DNA of 64,000 bases from contig NZ_WOFU01000001.1 in the NCBI RefSeq assembly GCF_016879755.1, forward strand, positions 744,001 through 808,000, read 5' to 3'. Positions within the stretch are counted from its first letter, which is position 1. Every line of letters starts with the position of its first letter. The DNA is from Bacillus sp. B15-48. Lineage in GTDB: Bacteria; Bacillota; Bacilli; Bacillales; Cytobacillaceae. The position numbers were made by a program, and so were the translations under genes. Below are positions 17,911 through 26,925 of the stretch, piece after piece. The notes below the pieces were generated by a model, which worked only from the letters and a program-made list of their open reading frames with translations, searched no databases and was not told the DNA's origin.

Positions 17911-19275
17911 ATGACTATCAACCCTGAAAAATTAATTGCAACAAGTAAATTTAATCGTTTTCACTTTTGGCTGCTCGTTTGGTGTTTTATCATTATTCTA
18001 TTTGACGGATATGATTTAGTCGTATATGGAACCGTATTGCCTATATTAATGGAGGAATGGGGGTTAACCTCTGTAGAAGCAGGAACAATCGGAAGTTATG
18101 GAATGTTTGGAATGGCTTTTGGTGCAATCCTATTTGGTACACTTGCTGACCGACTTGGAAGAAAAAACGTGACGATCCTATCAGTCTTTTTATTTAGTTT
18201 TTTCACGATGTTATGTGGATTTGCTGACAATCCAACCATGTTTTCTACTTATCGTTTCCTAGCTGGGCTTGGTTTAGGTGGCGTCATGCCCAACGTTATT
18301 GCCTTGTTAACTGATTACTCACCGGGAAAATTAAAAAGTATGGTCGTTTCGATTGTATTATGTGGATATTCGATCGGCGGGATGCTCGCTCCAATTTTAG
18401 GGATGACGTTGATGCCCACTTATGGATGGGAATTGATTTTTTGGGTAGCAGGGATTCCAATTCTATTTCTCCCAATTCTTTTTAAACTATTGCCAGAGTC
18501 ATCCGCTCATTTGATTCGAACTGGGAGAAAAAAGGAACTTATAAAAATCCTTGCAAAAGTGAATCCAGAAGCTACTATTTCTGAAAAAGACGAAATTGCT
18601 GACATCAAAGAAAGTGAATCAAAAGTTCCTGTGATGGGACTATTCCAAAATAAGCGAACATTAAGCACATTAATGTTTTGGACAACCTTTTTCATGAGTC
18701 TTTTAATGGTTTATGGATTAAATACATGGCTACCAAACTTAATGATTGAGGCTGGCTATGGTTTACATTCTAGTCTTGCGTTCTTAGTTACCCTTCAAGC
18801 CGGTGCCATTATCGGCACATTGGTTATTGCTAAGTTAAATGATCGATTTGACTTAAAGAATCTTCTTGTAATTTTATATGCACTCGGTGCAATTGGGATT
18901 ACATTATTAGGTTTTGGTGGAAGTACGTTTTATATTTATATATTAGTAGGTATTGCTGGCGCAAGTACTATTGGGGCACAAAATCTAATTCAAGCCTATG
19001 TTTCACAATATTATCCGGCTTCACTTCGTTCAACCGCACTAGGAATGTCATCCGGCATCGGTAGACTTGGCGGCATGCTTGGTCCAATACTAGGAGGGTT
19101 TTTATTATCGATTTCCCTTCCTATTCAATTGAATTTCATTGCGTTTGCGATCCCTGGCTTAATTGCTGCAATTGCCTTAACAATTGTCCCTAAATCAAGA
19201 GGTCACGTAAACAATCCGGCAAACGAAGCCAGCTCTCTCCCTACATCCAAATCAGAAGAAATCCAATCAGTGTAA
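17911..19275 (+). CDS. MFS transporter, aromatic acid:H+ symporter (AAHS) type
   Basis: A 454-residue membrane protein with about 12 transmembrane segments and a hydrophilic C-terminal tail. The N-terminal FDGYDLVVYGTVLP in helix 1 and GTLADRLGRKNVTI in loop 2-3 are typical of AAHS carriers such as BenK and PcaK. It would import a small carboxylate, perhaps an aromatic acid, with protons. It starts at ATG behind AAGGAGG. No aromatic catabolic gene is near. The promoter carries a perfect cre site, so it should be off when a preferred sugar is present. Confidence 0.85.
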   Translation: MTINPEKLIATSKFNRFHFWLLVWCFIIILFDGYDLVVYGTVLPILMEEWGLTSVEAGTIGSYGMFGMAFGAILFGTLADRLGRKNVTILSVFLFSFFTMLCGFADNPTMFSTYRFLAGLGLGGVMPNVIALLTDYSPGKLKSMVVSIVLCGYSIGGMLAPILGMTLMPTYGWELIFWVAGIPILFLPILFKLLPESSAHLIRTGRKKELIKILAKVNPEATISEKDEIADIKESESKVPVMGLFQNKRTLSTLMFWTTFFMSLLMVYGLNTWLPNLMIEAGYGLHSSLAFLVTLQAGAIIGTLVIAKLNDRFDLKNLLVILYALGAIGITLLGFGGSTFYIYILVGIAGASTIGAQNLIQAYVSQYYPASLRSTALGMSSGIGRLGGMLGPILGGFLLSISLPIQLNFIAFAIPGLIAAIALTIVPKSRGHVNNPANEASSLPTSKSEEIQSV

Positions 19276-19293
19276 GCTGCTGATTGGATTTTT
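19260..19293 (+). terminator. MFS terminator overlapping the stop codon
   Basis: 11-bp stem AATCCAATCAG / CTGATTGGATT followed by TTTC. The left arm encodes the last residues of the carrier. Confidence 0.85.
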
Positions 19294-19322
19294 CTTGTTT
19301 AATAACATATTGGACGGTCTTC

Positions 19323-19370
19323 GTGGAACAATTTTTGTGAAACAAGATTTTTCGGGGCGTCACTGTGACG
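19323..19370 (+). repeat. R48 repeat, copy 5 (inside the 3' end of the RAYT gene)
   Basis: Full copy. Its palindrome holds the RAYT stop codon (TGA on the minus strand, 19360-19362), so the transposase gene ends inside a member of the repeat family. Confidence 0.92.
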
Positions 19371-19917
19371 CAACCACACTCCGACAATACCTCTCCCGCT
19401 TCTCCTCCTCTGTCCCTTGATAATAATCGAGTATACAGTTCAAGTTTATATACCTGGGTGGGACAGCGAGTTGATATTTATACAAGTAAAAGCTGCTCCA
19501 GGGATAGGATAGCGGGTGCTTCACCATATTTGCGACAACTGGGTTAAGATGAATATAGCGACTGACTTCTAGCATGTCCTCTTCATCATAAATCAATTTG
19601 TCATAAAAGCGTTTTTCATACACATGGCCAGTTAATTCGTATTTGGAGTTAAAGTAATTGGCATATCGTTTATTTAGAAGCGACATTATTTTTGAAAGAG
19701 GAACTTCCTGGGAGCGAATTTGCAGGTGAACGTGATTCGTCATGAGGCAATAGGCGGACATTTCAAAAGGATACCGGTCATATAGTTGGTCAAGGATATG
19801 ATGGTAAGCTAGGAAATCATCGACATCTCGAAACAGCGCATCCCGCCTATTTCCCCGACAAACAACATGATAAAATCGCTCAGGAACCCAAACTCTCTTC
19901 TTATAAGGCAACAACAC
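19360..19917 (-). CDS. REP-associated tyrosine transposase (RAYT, Y1/HUH family)
   Basis: About 185 residues of the Y1_Tnp / TnpA-REP family. The metal-binding HUH motif is HVH at 62-64 in CLMTNHVHLQI. Candidate catalytic tyrosines are in LNKRYANYFN (85 and 88), followed by GHVYEKRF, the usual RAYT GHxxxxRF motif, and RYIHLNPV near 122. The start is GTG at 19917, or TTG at 19911 with better spacing from GGGAGG. The C-terminus VVASQ comes from the R48 palindrome. RAYTs are single-copy, domesticated relatives of IS200 transposases that nick single-stranded REP hairpins. Given about 27 R48 copies around it, it is the obvious candidate for spreading that repeat. Confidence 0.9.
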   Translation of the reverse strand: MLLPYKKRVWVPERFYHVVCRGNRRDALFRDVDDFLAYHHILDQLYDRYPFEMSAYCLMTNHVHLQIRSQEVPLSKIMSLLNKRYANYFNSKYELTGHVYEKRFYDKLIYDEEDMLEVSRYIHLNPVVANMVKHPLSYPWSSFYLYKYQLAVPPRYINLNCILDYYQGTEEEKRERYCRSVVASQ

Positions 19918-19928
19918 TACCTCCCTTT

Positions 19929-20117
19929 TTAATCAATCTTAATACTAATATTTAAACACCATACGGTTATCGCCTTTCTAATCGATACTTCCGTAATTCT
20001 CCGCACACGCCCTGCAAATCCAAATCGTTCTTGAAAACAATCGTTCAGGCTTGTGAATAATGTTAAAAATAAACCCTCAACGATCACATATTCGGTGACT
20101 TCGAGCAGACATCTCAT
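19929..20117 (-). CDS. Unrecognised short ORF upstream of the RAYT gene
   Basis: A 62-residue frame that stays open about 90 bases further upstream without a standard start. The residue mix looks protein-like (PDGYPCSGSMRCLLEV, then RFGFAGRVRRITEVSIRKAI). AGGAGG occurs near 20189, with no ATG, GTG or TTG placed to use it. I do not recognise the family. It may be the remnant of a gene or not coding. Confidence 0.25.
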   Translation of the reverse strand: MRCLLEVTEYVIVEGLFLTLFTSLNDCFQERFGFAGRVRRITEVSIRKAITVWCLNISIKID

Positions 20118-20420
20118 TGAACCTGAACAAGGATAACCATCAGGCCTTTCAAACCGGTACTCAAATCTTAAACCGTCAGCTATTAAACCTCCTGAGAAAA
20201 TAAACTAACTAGCTCTTGTTAATTGAATAATGAGATGCAACTTTGGGATAGAAAAAGAAAGAAGTTTAAAATAAAGAACAGAAGATATTATAGAAGGAAA
20301 ATAATAAGAAGAGGGGCGAAAGAAAGGTAAACCAAAAAACGATAACAACACTATATTCCACAAATAACCCAAAACTCCTGCAACAAAACTACTTAAATTA
20401 AAAAAGATAAAGCGAAACTT

Positions 20421-20456
20421 CCATCAGAGGGGGTTTTCTCCAATCCCCCACTGATG
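20421..20456 (+). repeat. CCATCAG hairpin, left part of family C element
   Basis: Stem CCATCAGAGGGGG / CCCCCACTGATGG with a TTTTCTCCAAT loop. With the right hairpin at 20540-20586 and the shared end at 20590-20615 it forms an element of about 210 bp with no gene. Confidence 0.7.
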
Positions 20457-20539
20457 GTTAGTCACGCGGAGCCTGATTGACTTTTCTAAGATCTAAAGCT
20501 CTAAGAAAAGGTCTTGTCGGGCAGTTACTGACAGTTATA

Positions 20540-20615
20540 TCCCCCCATTATCCTTACTAGGTGACCTGAAGACTTGAAGTGGGGGTTTTACTGCCAGTTA
20601 ATCTACGATAAAAAA
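20540..20615 (+). repeat. Right part of family C element
   Basis: Hairpin with outer pairing CCCCCC / GTGGGGG around CTAGGTGACCTGAAGACTTG, then the conserved end CTGCCAGTTAATCTACG. Near-identical sequence occurs at 57194-57318. The layout, unlike hairpins at each end, recalls ends of IS200/IS605-type elements. Confidence 0.65.
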
Positions 20616-20655
20616 AAGAAGCACCAATATCAGCACTTCCAACTTATTTTGGACC

Positions 20656-20704
20656 GTGGAACAATTTTTTGTGAAACAAGATTATTCGGGGCGTCACTGT
20701 GACG
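20656..20704 (+). repeat. R48 repeat, copy 6 (3' end of the SEC-C gene)
   Basis: Full copy. The minus-strand reading of its palindrome, TCACAGTGA, gives Ser-Gln-stop for the SEC-C/TPR gene. Confidence 0.92.
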
Positions 20705-22715
20705 CTACCAACCAATCCATTAATTTACGGTTGTTATGCCATAAATCTAGGTGTTGGTCGGCATAAATGATCGCTTCTGCTTCATCCCCCGGTTGATAGC
20801 TGTTCGGAAGATAGAGCGGAATAGCTTTTTTCCCTACTAAATATTTCGGTACATAAGGGTTTTGTCTTTTTGCCTTTTGTAAAAGCTGTTTCGCCCGAGA
20901 AGTTGCCCCGTTTTGTAAAAACTCAATAAGCACCCGATTGTAGGACCCACTTGCTGACATGTCCTCATTATATCTGTTCAACAGCTCTTCTGCTTTTTTC
21001 AGCAGGCCTTTTTCAACCAATGCGGTAAATAAATCATAGCGGACACCTTGATTATCGTTAGGGTTTAGTTCTAATAGCTCTTCATAATGTTTAATGGCCG
21101 CTTTTGTCTTTTCAATATCCTGTAAAAGAAGGGCATAATTGTATTTTGCACGCATGTAGGGGCGTGTGCTGACAATTCCCCAAAAATGGCCTTTATTTTC
21201 TTCAAAAAAGCCTTGTCCAAGCTCCTTTTCGCCAACCTCAATCGCTTTTAATAATAGTTCTTCTGCTTTAACGGGATTCATTTCAAGGTCGGCTAAAATA
21301 GTATAAGCCTCAGGGCTATCTGGATATAACTTTAATGCCTCTTTTGCCAGCTTCCTTCTTTTACTTCCGGTTGCCTCCAACGCGTCAAATAATAATTCCT
21401 GTGCTTTTTCCTTATTGGTTAACTTCTTTTGTTGTCCTTCACGGTTATTCAATCGTTGGTTCATAAAATGATTGACTTCCTCTAGTGAGTCAAAATGATG
21501 ATCTTCCATTTCAGATTCTAACCGAAGCAGCTCACGTTCCAAGCTAACCCTACTGTTGGCCAAAACTTTTTCCTTCTTTTTAGAAAATAATTGGGCATCT
21601 CCCTCTTCAAAGAAAAGATCATCGTCATCATCCTCATCTAAAAATAGATCATCGTATATTTCTTCAAAATCGAAACTCTCAAGTTTTTCTGCTAACTCAA
21701 GAATTTCCCCGTGTAAGACCGTTTCCATATCTCGATATCTTGCGGATAACGTGCTGCTAGAAATTCCAAATTCCTCAGCCAACTCTTTTTGCGTCAACAT
21801 CTCCCCAAAAGGGTTTGTTTGGTCGACCAAGTAAACTAAGGCAGCTGTATAGGTGTTGGTTTTGATGATTTTCGGATTTTTACCTGAACAGTATTGATAC
21901 CATAGATACAGTCCTAGCTCGATGAAGACCTCATCTTGATACTCTTCCATGTAATTCTTGAATTCCAATGCCACTTCTAGGTGCTTTGGCGACTTCCAAT
22001 CTAGCTCTTCGATAGCGGGTTTTGTCGCAAATAAAAAATCGTAAAGGACTTCAGGATAATTTTTAACTAAATATTCTCCTATACTAGCCTCATTACTTTC
22101 TTCAAATAAAGCAATTACTCTATCGTTAACGCTTTTCGCCGAACTTTTAGGCAAATCAATAAAGGAAGTAAAGAAGTAAGATGTTTCCCCTGAAGGAAGA
22201 ATTGTTCCTAGCACAGCTCCGCCTGTTTCAACCGGATGATCCTCATCTAAAACTTTTACCTTATGTATTTGATCACTAAACATATCACGAAGTGTTAAAA
22301 GTTGTTTGTCGTCTTGATCTTGAATGATGGTAATGGAAGGTCTTGCATTTTTCCATGATTGGATAAAACTCTTGACCCGTTGACGATTCCATTTAGCTGG
22401 ATTTCTATCAACATAATGTTCTAAAATCGTTTTTCCTTCAACTTCAATCGAGGTAATAAACCATGTGACGGTATAAAAGTGGAACATTTCCAAAGCGTCT
22501 TCTGGAATGTCGAACGGCCCAATCCAATCTGCTAAACTATCGCTCATTTCCTCCTCATAATGGATGAGAGCAAATTGAACGATATCCGCTTGTATATCCA
22601 TTATTTCCTTTTCAATCAATTGTTCCATGGAAATCACATTGTTTTTTCCGCAGCATTTTTTATATTTTTTCCCGCTTCCACAAGGACATGTATCATTTCT
22701 CCCGATTTTCTCCAC
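20694..22715 (-). CDS. SEC-C motif and TPR-like protein
   Basis: A 673-residue soluble protein with a GTG start behind AAAGGATG. The N-terminal zinc-binding SEC-C motif is NDTCPCGSGKKYKKCCGKN (residues 7-25). A helix-turn-helix-like stretch (TQKELAEEFGISSSTLSARY) lies near 300. A very acidic patch rich in Asp and Glu follows near 350-375, and helical TPR-type repeats fill 440-650. It resembles the Bacillaceae SEC-C/TPR proteins of unknown role. The last residues, VASQ, and the stop codon lie in R48, so the native C-terminus may have been replaced. Confidence 0.8.
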   Translation of the reverse strand: MEKIGRNDTCPCGSGKKYKKCCGKNNVISMEQLIEKEIMDIQADIVQFALIHYEEEMSDSLADWIGPFDIPEDALEMFHFYTVTWFITSIEVEGKTILEHYVDRNPAKWNRQRVKSFIQSWKNARPSITIIQDQDDKQLLTLRDMFSDQIHKVKVLDEDHPVETGGAVLGTILPSGETSYFFTSFIDLPKSSAKSVNDRVIALFEESNEASIGEYLVKNYPEVLYDFLFATKPAIEELDWKSPKHLEVALEFKNYMEEYQDEVFIELGLYLWYQYCSGKNPKIIKTNTYTAALVYLVDQTNPFGEMLTQKELAEEFGISSSTLSARYRDMETVLHGEILELAEKLESFDFEEIYDDLFLDEDDDDDLFFEEGDAQLFSKKKEKVLANSRVSLERELLRLESEMEDHHFDSLEEVNHFMNQRLNNREGQQKKLTNKEKAQELLFDALEATGSKRRKLAKEALKLYPDSPEAYTILADLEMNPVKAEELLLKAIEVGEKELGQGFFEENKGHFWGIVSTRPYMRAKYNYALLLQDIEKTKAAIKHYEELLELNPNDNQGVRYDLFTALVEKGLLKKAEELLNRYNEDMSASGSYNRVLIEFLQNGATSRAKQLLQKAKRQNPYVPKYLVGKKAIPLYLPNSYQPGDEAEAIIYADQHLDLWHNNRKLMDWLVASQ

Positions 22716-22843
22716 ACCGTTTCATCCTTTCCAGTCCTATTTTTTCTCTATTTTCAACTCTATCATAAAATAAAGACGAGCTAAGTGTTAGACATTATTT
22801 ACACATTCTTCGTCAGATAATCTTTTCCCTCTCTGATCTTTTT

Positions 22844-23048
22844 GAAACGCCGGGACGGTTCTTAACATAGCACTTGGAAGTTTTGCTGATATTTCGAAGT
22901 ATTTTATAAAGCAATGAATTATCCATCGAAAGAGTACTATACTCAGTAACTATCGCAAAATTTCCAAGTGCTAAGAAGCAGGATAGTTTTTTAAGTTTTT
23001 GTGATATAATTCGACATTCAGCGAAAAATTTCCTGCTTCTGGTGTTTC
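22844..23048 (+). repeat. H27 hairpin repeat split by a 178-bp insertion
   Basis: GAAACGCCGGGACGGTTCT (22844-22862) resumes as GGTGTTTC at 23041. Joined, they form a normal H27 copy. The inserted 22863-23040 ends in TTCT, like the bases before it, and holds an inner inverted repeat TAGCACTTGGAA / TTCCAAGTGCTA. No gene is visible in it. Confidence 0.7.
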
Positions 23049-23051
23049 TTT

Positions 23052-23073
23052 TATTCGGGGCGTCCCTGTGTCG
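23052..23073 (+). repeat. R48 repeat, degraded copy 7
   Basis: TTATTCGGGGCGTCCCTGTG matches the R48 right half, with changes in the palindrome. It follows the split H27 copy by three bases. Confidence 0.65.
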
Positions 23074-23193
23074 AAAAAAAAGAGAAGGATTTTTCAAAGT
23101 TATACAGAATTCGATATAGAGGAGGAAAGTATCTATAAAACAGTCTATCCGCAAATTATTGTCGAAACATTCAAAAAATGAGGTGTAGAAAAA

Positions 23194-24129
23194 ATGAGTA
23201 AGAAAGTACAACTTGGGAAATCAGATCTTTATATTAATCCGATTGGTTTTGGAGCAAATTCCGTTGGCGGCCAAAACTTTTACCCCAACCTTACAGACGA
23301 AGAAGCAGGAAAAAAACTGGTGCATGCCGCGGTCGATGCCGGAATTAATTTTATTGATACGGCCTACTTATATGGGCCGGGAACTTCGGAGGAATTAATT
23401 GGGCAAGCCCTAAAAGAATCAGGGAAACGAAGTGAAGTCATTATCGGCACGAAAGGGGGCTATAGACCCGTTGGCAATGAAATGGTCGTTGACAACTCCC
23501 CAGAATTTTTGCGTCAAACGTTTGAAGAGAGCTTAAAACGGTTGCAAACAGATTATATTGATTTATATTATATTCATTTCCCAGACGAAAACACCCCTAA
23601 GGACGAAGCGATTGGAGTATTGAAGCAATTAAAAGATGAAGGGAAAATTCGGGCAATTGGCGTATCCAACTTTTCAATTGATCAGTTAAAAGAAGGCAAT
23701 AAAGACGGCTATATCGAAGTCTTTCAAGGAGCCTATAACTTGGTAAATCGTTCAGCTGAAGAGGATTTGTTACCATACTGCGCCCAAAATAACATTTCTT
23801 TTATTCCATTCTTCCCACTTGCCCAAGGACTGTTGGCTGGAAAATATACAAAAGATACAAAATTTGATGACTTCCGCAAAGGCAGATCATTTTTAGAAGG
23901 CGAAGGCCTTGTACGAAACTTAGAGAAAGTGGAACAGGTTCGTAAAATTGCTAACGCAAAAGAAGTTGAAGTTGCTCAGGTTGTGTTAGCTTGGTATTTA
24001 ACACATGATGCAATTGACTCAATCATCCCAGGTGCCAAGCGTCCTGATCAAATCTTAAACAATTTAAAAACATTAGAAGTAGTCTTAACTCCAGGAGAGA
24101 TTCAAGAAATTGATCGAATCTTTAGCTAA
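23194..24129 (+). CDS. iolS: Aldo/keto reductase, IolS-like
   Basis: A 311-residue NADPH-dependent (beta/alpha)8 barrel. The catalytic residues are Asp and Tyr in FIDTAYLYGPGTSEELIG (near 50-55), Lys in IIGTKGGY (near 86) and His in DLYYIHFPDENTPKDEA (near 122). The NADP-binding end is IPGAKRPDQILNNLKT. The match to Bacillus subtilis IolS runs the whole length. It reduces aldehydes or ketones; the natural substrate of IolS is not settled. The ATG start lies behind a GAGGTG site. Not linked to inositol genes here, so the symbol reflects similarity only. Confidence 0.85.
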   Translation: MSKKVQLGKSDLYINPIGFGANSVGGQNFYPNLTDEEAGKKLVHAAVDAGINFIDTAYLYGPGTSEELIGQALKESGKRSEVIIGTKGGYRPVGNEMVVDNSPEFLRQTFEESLKRLQTDYIDLYYIHFPDENTPKDEAIGVLKQLKDEGKIRAIGVSNFSIDQLKEGNKDGYIEVFQGAYNLVNRSAEEDLLPYCAQNNISFIPFFPLAQGLLAGKYTKDTKFDDFRKGRSFLEGEGLVRNLEKVEQVRKIANAKEVEVAQVVLAWYLTHDAIDSIIPGAKRPDQILNNLKTLEVVLTPGEIQEIDRIFS

Positions 24130-24191
24130 ATAACTCCAAATCCAAGGCGTTGTTGTTGGTTCCTTGCCCCTGTGAAGGGGCAAGGAAACCT

Positions 24192-24218
24192 GAAACACCG
24201 GGGCGGTTCTGGTGTTTC
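24192..24218 (+). repeat. H27 hairpin repeat
   Basis: GAAACACC, GGGGCGGTTCT loop, GGTGTTTC: 8-bp stem. R48 follows 28 bases later. Confidence 0.85.
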
Positions 24219-24246
24219 TTTTTGGAAACGGCAGACCGTCACACAT

Positions 24247-24294
24247 GTGGAACAATCCCTGTGAAACAAGATTTTTCGGACCGTCACTGTGACG
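24247..24294 (+). repeat. R48 repeat, copy 8
   Basis: Full copy with GGACCG in place of GGGGCG before the palindrome. It ends one or two codons before the coding frame at 24299. Confidence 0.9.
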
Positions 24295-24298
24295 CTAC

Positions 24299-24712
24299 CA
24301 TAAAAAGGTCAAAAAACGTTATAAAAGCCAAACTGACCTAGAAGTTGGAGATGCCCTTTCATACCAGTTAAACTCAGGCAAATATGCAATTTTTCGTGTG
24401 ATCACCCATCATACGAATGCTGGCGGGACAAACCCAGTATGTGAATTATGTGACTGGATTGGAAAAGAAATACCCTCACAACAGGAAATCGAAAAATTAC
24501 CTACTGTAAAAGAAACTTTTTTAAAAACGTTTAACGAACTTCATTCTAAATTCATTTTAGGCCAGCTATCACCAAAAGATTATCCGAACGCTAGAACAAA
24601 ACTCGTAGCAAGAGAACTGAAAATAGAGGATAAAAATGAACCTGGTGACGGTTGGGTCCTCTTATGGAAAACATTAGATAAACAACTTAAGGAATTATAC
24701 AAATTCTCATGA
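24299..24712 (+). pseudogene. Gene fragment without start, cut by R48
   Basis: A frame of about 137 codons begins directly after the R48 palindrome, whose TGA is in frame, and has no start codon or ribosome site near its beginning. Translation from the first possible start (GTG at 24398) would give 104 residues. Features: GDALSYQLNSGKYAIFRVI, then a CELCDWIGKEIP segment and GDGWVLLW near the end. I do not recognise the family with confidence. The 5' part of the gene appears lost at the repeat junction. Confidence 0.65.
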
Positions 24713-24716
24713 ATAA

Positions 24717-24745
24717 AAAAATCGCCAAAGTGGCGATTTTTTTTT
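24717..24745 (+). terminator. Terminator of the fragment at 24.3 kb
   Basis: Stem AAAAAATCGCCA / TGGCGATTTTTTT with an AAG loop, five bases after the stop. Works in both directions by sequence. Confidence 0.85.
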
Positions 24746-24828
24746 GAATCCTCACAATCGATATGACACCTTCTATCAACCTAAACACTTTAACACATTA
24801 GCTAAGTGGCGGACCTCAAAATCCGACC

Positions 24829-24876
24829 GTGGAACAATCCCTGTGAAACAAGATTTTTCGGGGCGTCACAGTGACG
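24829..24876 (+). repeat. R48 repeat, copy 9 (3' end of the beta-lactamase-like gene)
   Basis: Full copy with centre A (CGTCACAGTGACG). Read on the minus strand it gives Ser-Leu-stop for the neighbouring gene. Confidence 0.92.
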
Positions 24877-26794
24877 CTACCAAATTATAATACCTCAAAA
24901 CCAACACCACACTGACTGCTAAAAATAAAACAGCTGTATAATAAAGTTGTTTAACAAACGGCCCCCCTGATTTGGCAAACCAAGATTTGAGTAATACTAC
25001 CCCTTGGATGATTACGAGTAAAATCGTAAGTACCGGGATATAGAGTGCTAGTTGAACAGCTAGTGGCAAATCTAAAAATACGGAAACAATACCATCCATT
25101 TGCGATATTCCAATCAGTAAGACCGCTAAATACAGTAAAAAACTCATGCATATTAGGATGTTTAGTTTTCCAGGATTTTTATACCAGCTCGGTTGCCTAA
25201 CGATCGTGCTGCTTTCTTTCTTCCTTTTTACGATTTTCTTAATCAATTTTACAATTAAAATCAACCCTGTTCCGACTGATAGTAGGAAAAAAAGACCGAT
25301 AAGAATCCCATGCAACAGGACATTTTGATACCAACTTCCTTTTTCAAACACAAAACTGCTGGAATCAAACATGTGGGTAATATTCCCTTTCCCATCCTCT
25401 TCAAAAGCAATATACTGCACTGTTTTAGGATCGAAAAATACAAGAGGTTCCACTTGGATAAATCTCCGTTCCTGATTTAAAAACTGAACAAGCAGTGAAC
25501 GATTGGACCCTTGACTAATTTTGATCGAAGGGGACAATGCCAACGTTATTTTCGACACATCCTCACGACTGTAGCGATTCGTGTAATAACTGCCCTCATA
25601 CCTTTTTAGATTAGTTTCTTCTATAATATTCTCCAAATCCTCAATCACTGCAGCAGATTCACTTATCGGATAAAAGTGGTTAATAAAAGTTTGCGGGAAT
25701 TCTGCGGTCATCAAGGCCCCTGCATAACCATTATTAGCGATAAAAACTCCGATATTTCGGTCTTTATCAATCATTAGCATACTATTTGTTCCACCTGTAT
25801 TCCCGCCATGCTCTAGAAACCGATGGGAATTCTGCAATCGTTCAAAAAAGCTAAAACCAAACCCTTGTACGCTCGGATGTTGCGAGAATTGACGTTCGTG
25901 CATCAGCTTAGCCGTATTTTCGTTGATCACCGTCGCACCATTCCATGTGCCGTTATTCAAATGAAGAAGCATAAATTGGGCCATATCTTCAGCTGTCGCT
26001 AACACCGAACCCGCAGGAGGAAAATGAAAATCATATAAGGGCTCCTCTTTAAAACCGTCCCCGATGGGAAAATATTCTCGGGCTAATTGCTCGTAAACAG
26101 TTGGATTCATTACAACATGTGTATCGTTCATCCCAAGCGGCTTTAAAATATGGTCTTCAATGTATTGTTCATAAGATAATCCCGAAACTTCCTCAATAAC
26201 TAGCCCTAATAAGCCCATCCCATAATTGCTGTATTGGATGTATTGACCAGGTTCACGCAACATCTTCGGCTGATTTTCTTTTAAATAATTCCGTAAAGGC
26301 TTTCGCTCACGATAATGTTCAGCAGCCATTCCAATAATCAACTCATCAAAGCCGGCAGTATGGGTCAATAGATGCTTCACCCGGACTGGTTGGAAATCTT
26401 TCGTGTCAATTTGAAAATCTGTCAAATAATCATTCACATTCGCTTCAACATCAACCAATCCTAGTTCGACCAACTGCATAATCGCCGTTGCGGTAAACAG
26501 TTTTGTGACCGAGCCAATTCGAAATAACGAGCCACTTGGGTCTACCTCAAGCCCTTTCTCAAGATTGGCAAACCCAAATCCCTGTTCATAAAGAATCTCA
26601 TTATCTTTGACAACAATCATAACCGCCCCAGGAATCTGATTTTCTTCCATTCTTTTTGTAAAATAATCCTCGGAAAACATTTGCACATTTTCTTTCGTGA
26701 TTGGGACACTTTCCACTGGCTTCGTTACAGCAAAACTATGTAGAGGCAATAGGAGTAAAATACTGATCATCATGAATCCAATCCGTTTCATCAA
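24866..26794 (-). CDS. Beta-lactamase-family serine hydrolase with C-terminal membrane domain
   Basis: A 642-residue protein. A signal peptide (residues 1-23) is followed by a class C beta-lactamase/penicillin-binding-type domain (about 35-370): SVTK catalytic Ser and Lys near 98, YSNYG near 190 and HGGNTGG near 335, the latter in place of KTG. A beta-rich region follows, then four transmembrane segments from about 490 (HGILIGLFFLLSVGTGLILI to the end). It probably acts outside the membrane as a D-alanyl esterase or peptidase of cell-wall polymers. The last residues VASL and the stop come from R48. Confidence 0.85.
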   Translation of the reverse strand: MMKRIGFMMISILLLLPLHSFAVTKPVESVPITKENVQMFSEDYFTKRMEENQIPGAVMIVVKDNEILYEQGFGFANLEKGLEVDPSGSLFRIGSVTKLFTATAIMQLVELGLVDVEANVNDYLTDFQIDTKDFQPVRVKHLLTHTAGFDELIIGMAAEHYRERKPLRNYLKENQPKMLREPGQYIQYSNYGMGLLGLVIEEVSGLSYEQYIEDHILKPLGMNDTHVVMNPTVYEQLAREYFPIGDGFKEEPLYDFHFPPAGSVLATAEDMAQFMLLHLNNGTWNGATVINENTAKLMHERQFSQHPSVQGFGFSFFERLQNSHRFLEHGGNTGGTNSMLMIDKDRNIGVFIANNGYAGALMTAEFPQTFINHFYPISESAAVIEDLENIIEETNLKRYEGSYYTNRYSREDVSKITLALSPSIKISQGSNRSLLVQFLNQERRFIQVEPLVFFDPKTVQYIAFEEDGKGNITHMFDSSSFVFEKGSWYQNVLLHGILIGLFFLLSVGTGLILIVKLIKKIVKRKKESSTIVRQPSWYKNPGKLNILICMSFLLYLAVLLIGISQMDGIVSVFLDLPLAVQLALYIPVLTILLVIIQGVVLLKSWFAKSGGPFVKQLYYTAVLFLAVSVVLVLRYYNLVASL

Positions 26795-26819
26795 CTTAAC
26801 CCTCTCCCACTATTCAGGT

Positions 26820-26846
26820 GAAACGCCGGGACGGTTCTGGTGTTTC
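26820..26846 (+). repeat. H27 hairpin repeat
   Basis: GAAACGCC, GGGACGGTTCT, GGTGTTTC. Followed by a GGCTAAAGCGC spacer also seen in other H27-R48 composites; R48 begins 79 bases further on. Confidence 0.85.
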
Positions 26847-26925
26847 GGTTGTCTAGGCTAAAGCGCAAACACCCTTCCGTTCACACTAGGTGAACGGGCG
26901 AACCGCCCAAATGTGTTTTTGTTCT

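Noticed and set aside
22813-23211. 132-codon minus-strand frame upstream of iolS
   Set aside because: It runs through the split H27 and the R48 remnant and overlaps the iolS start; the residues are low in information and no ribosome site is present.
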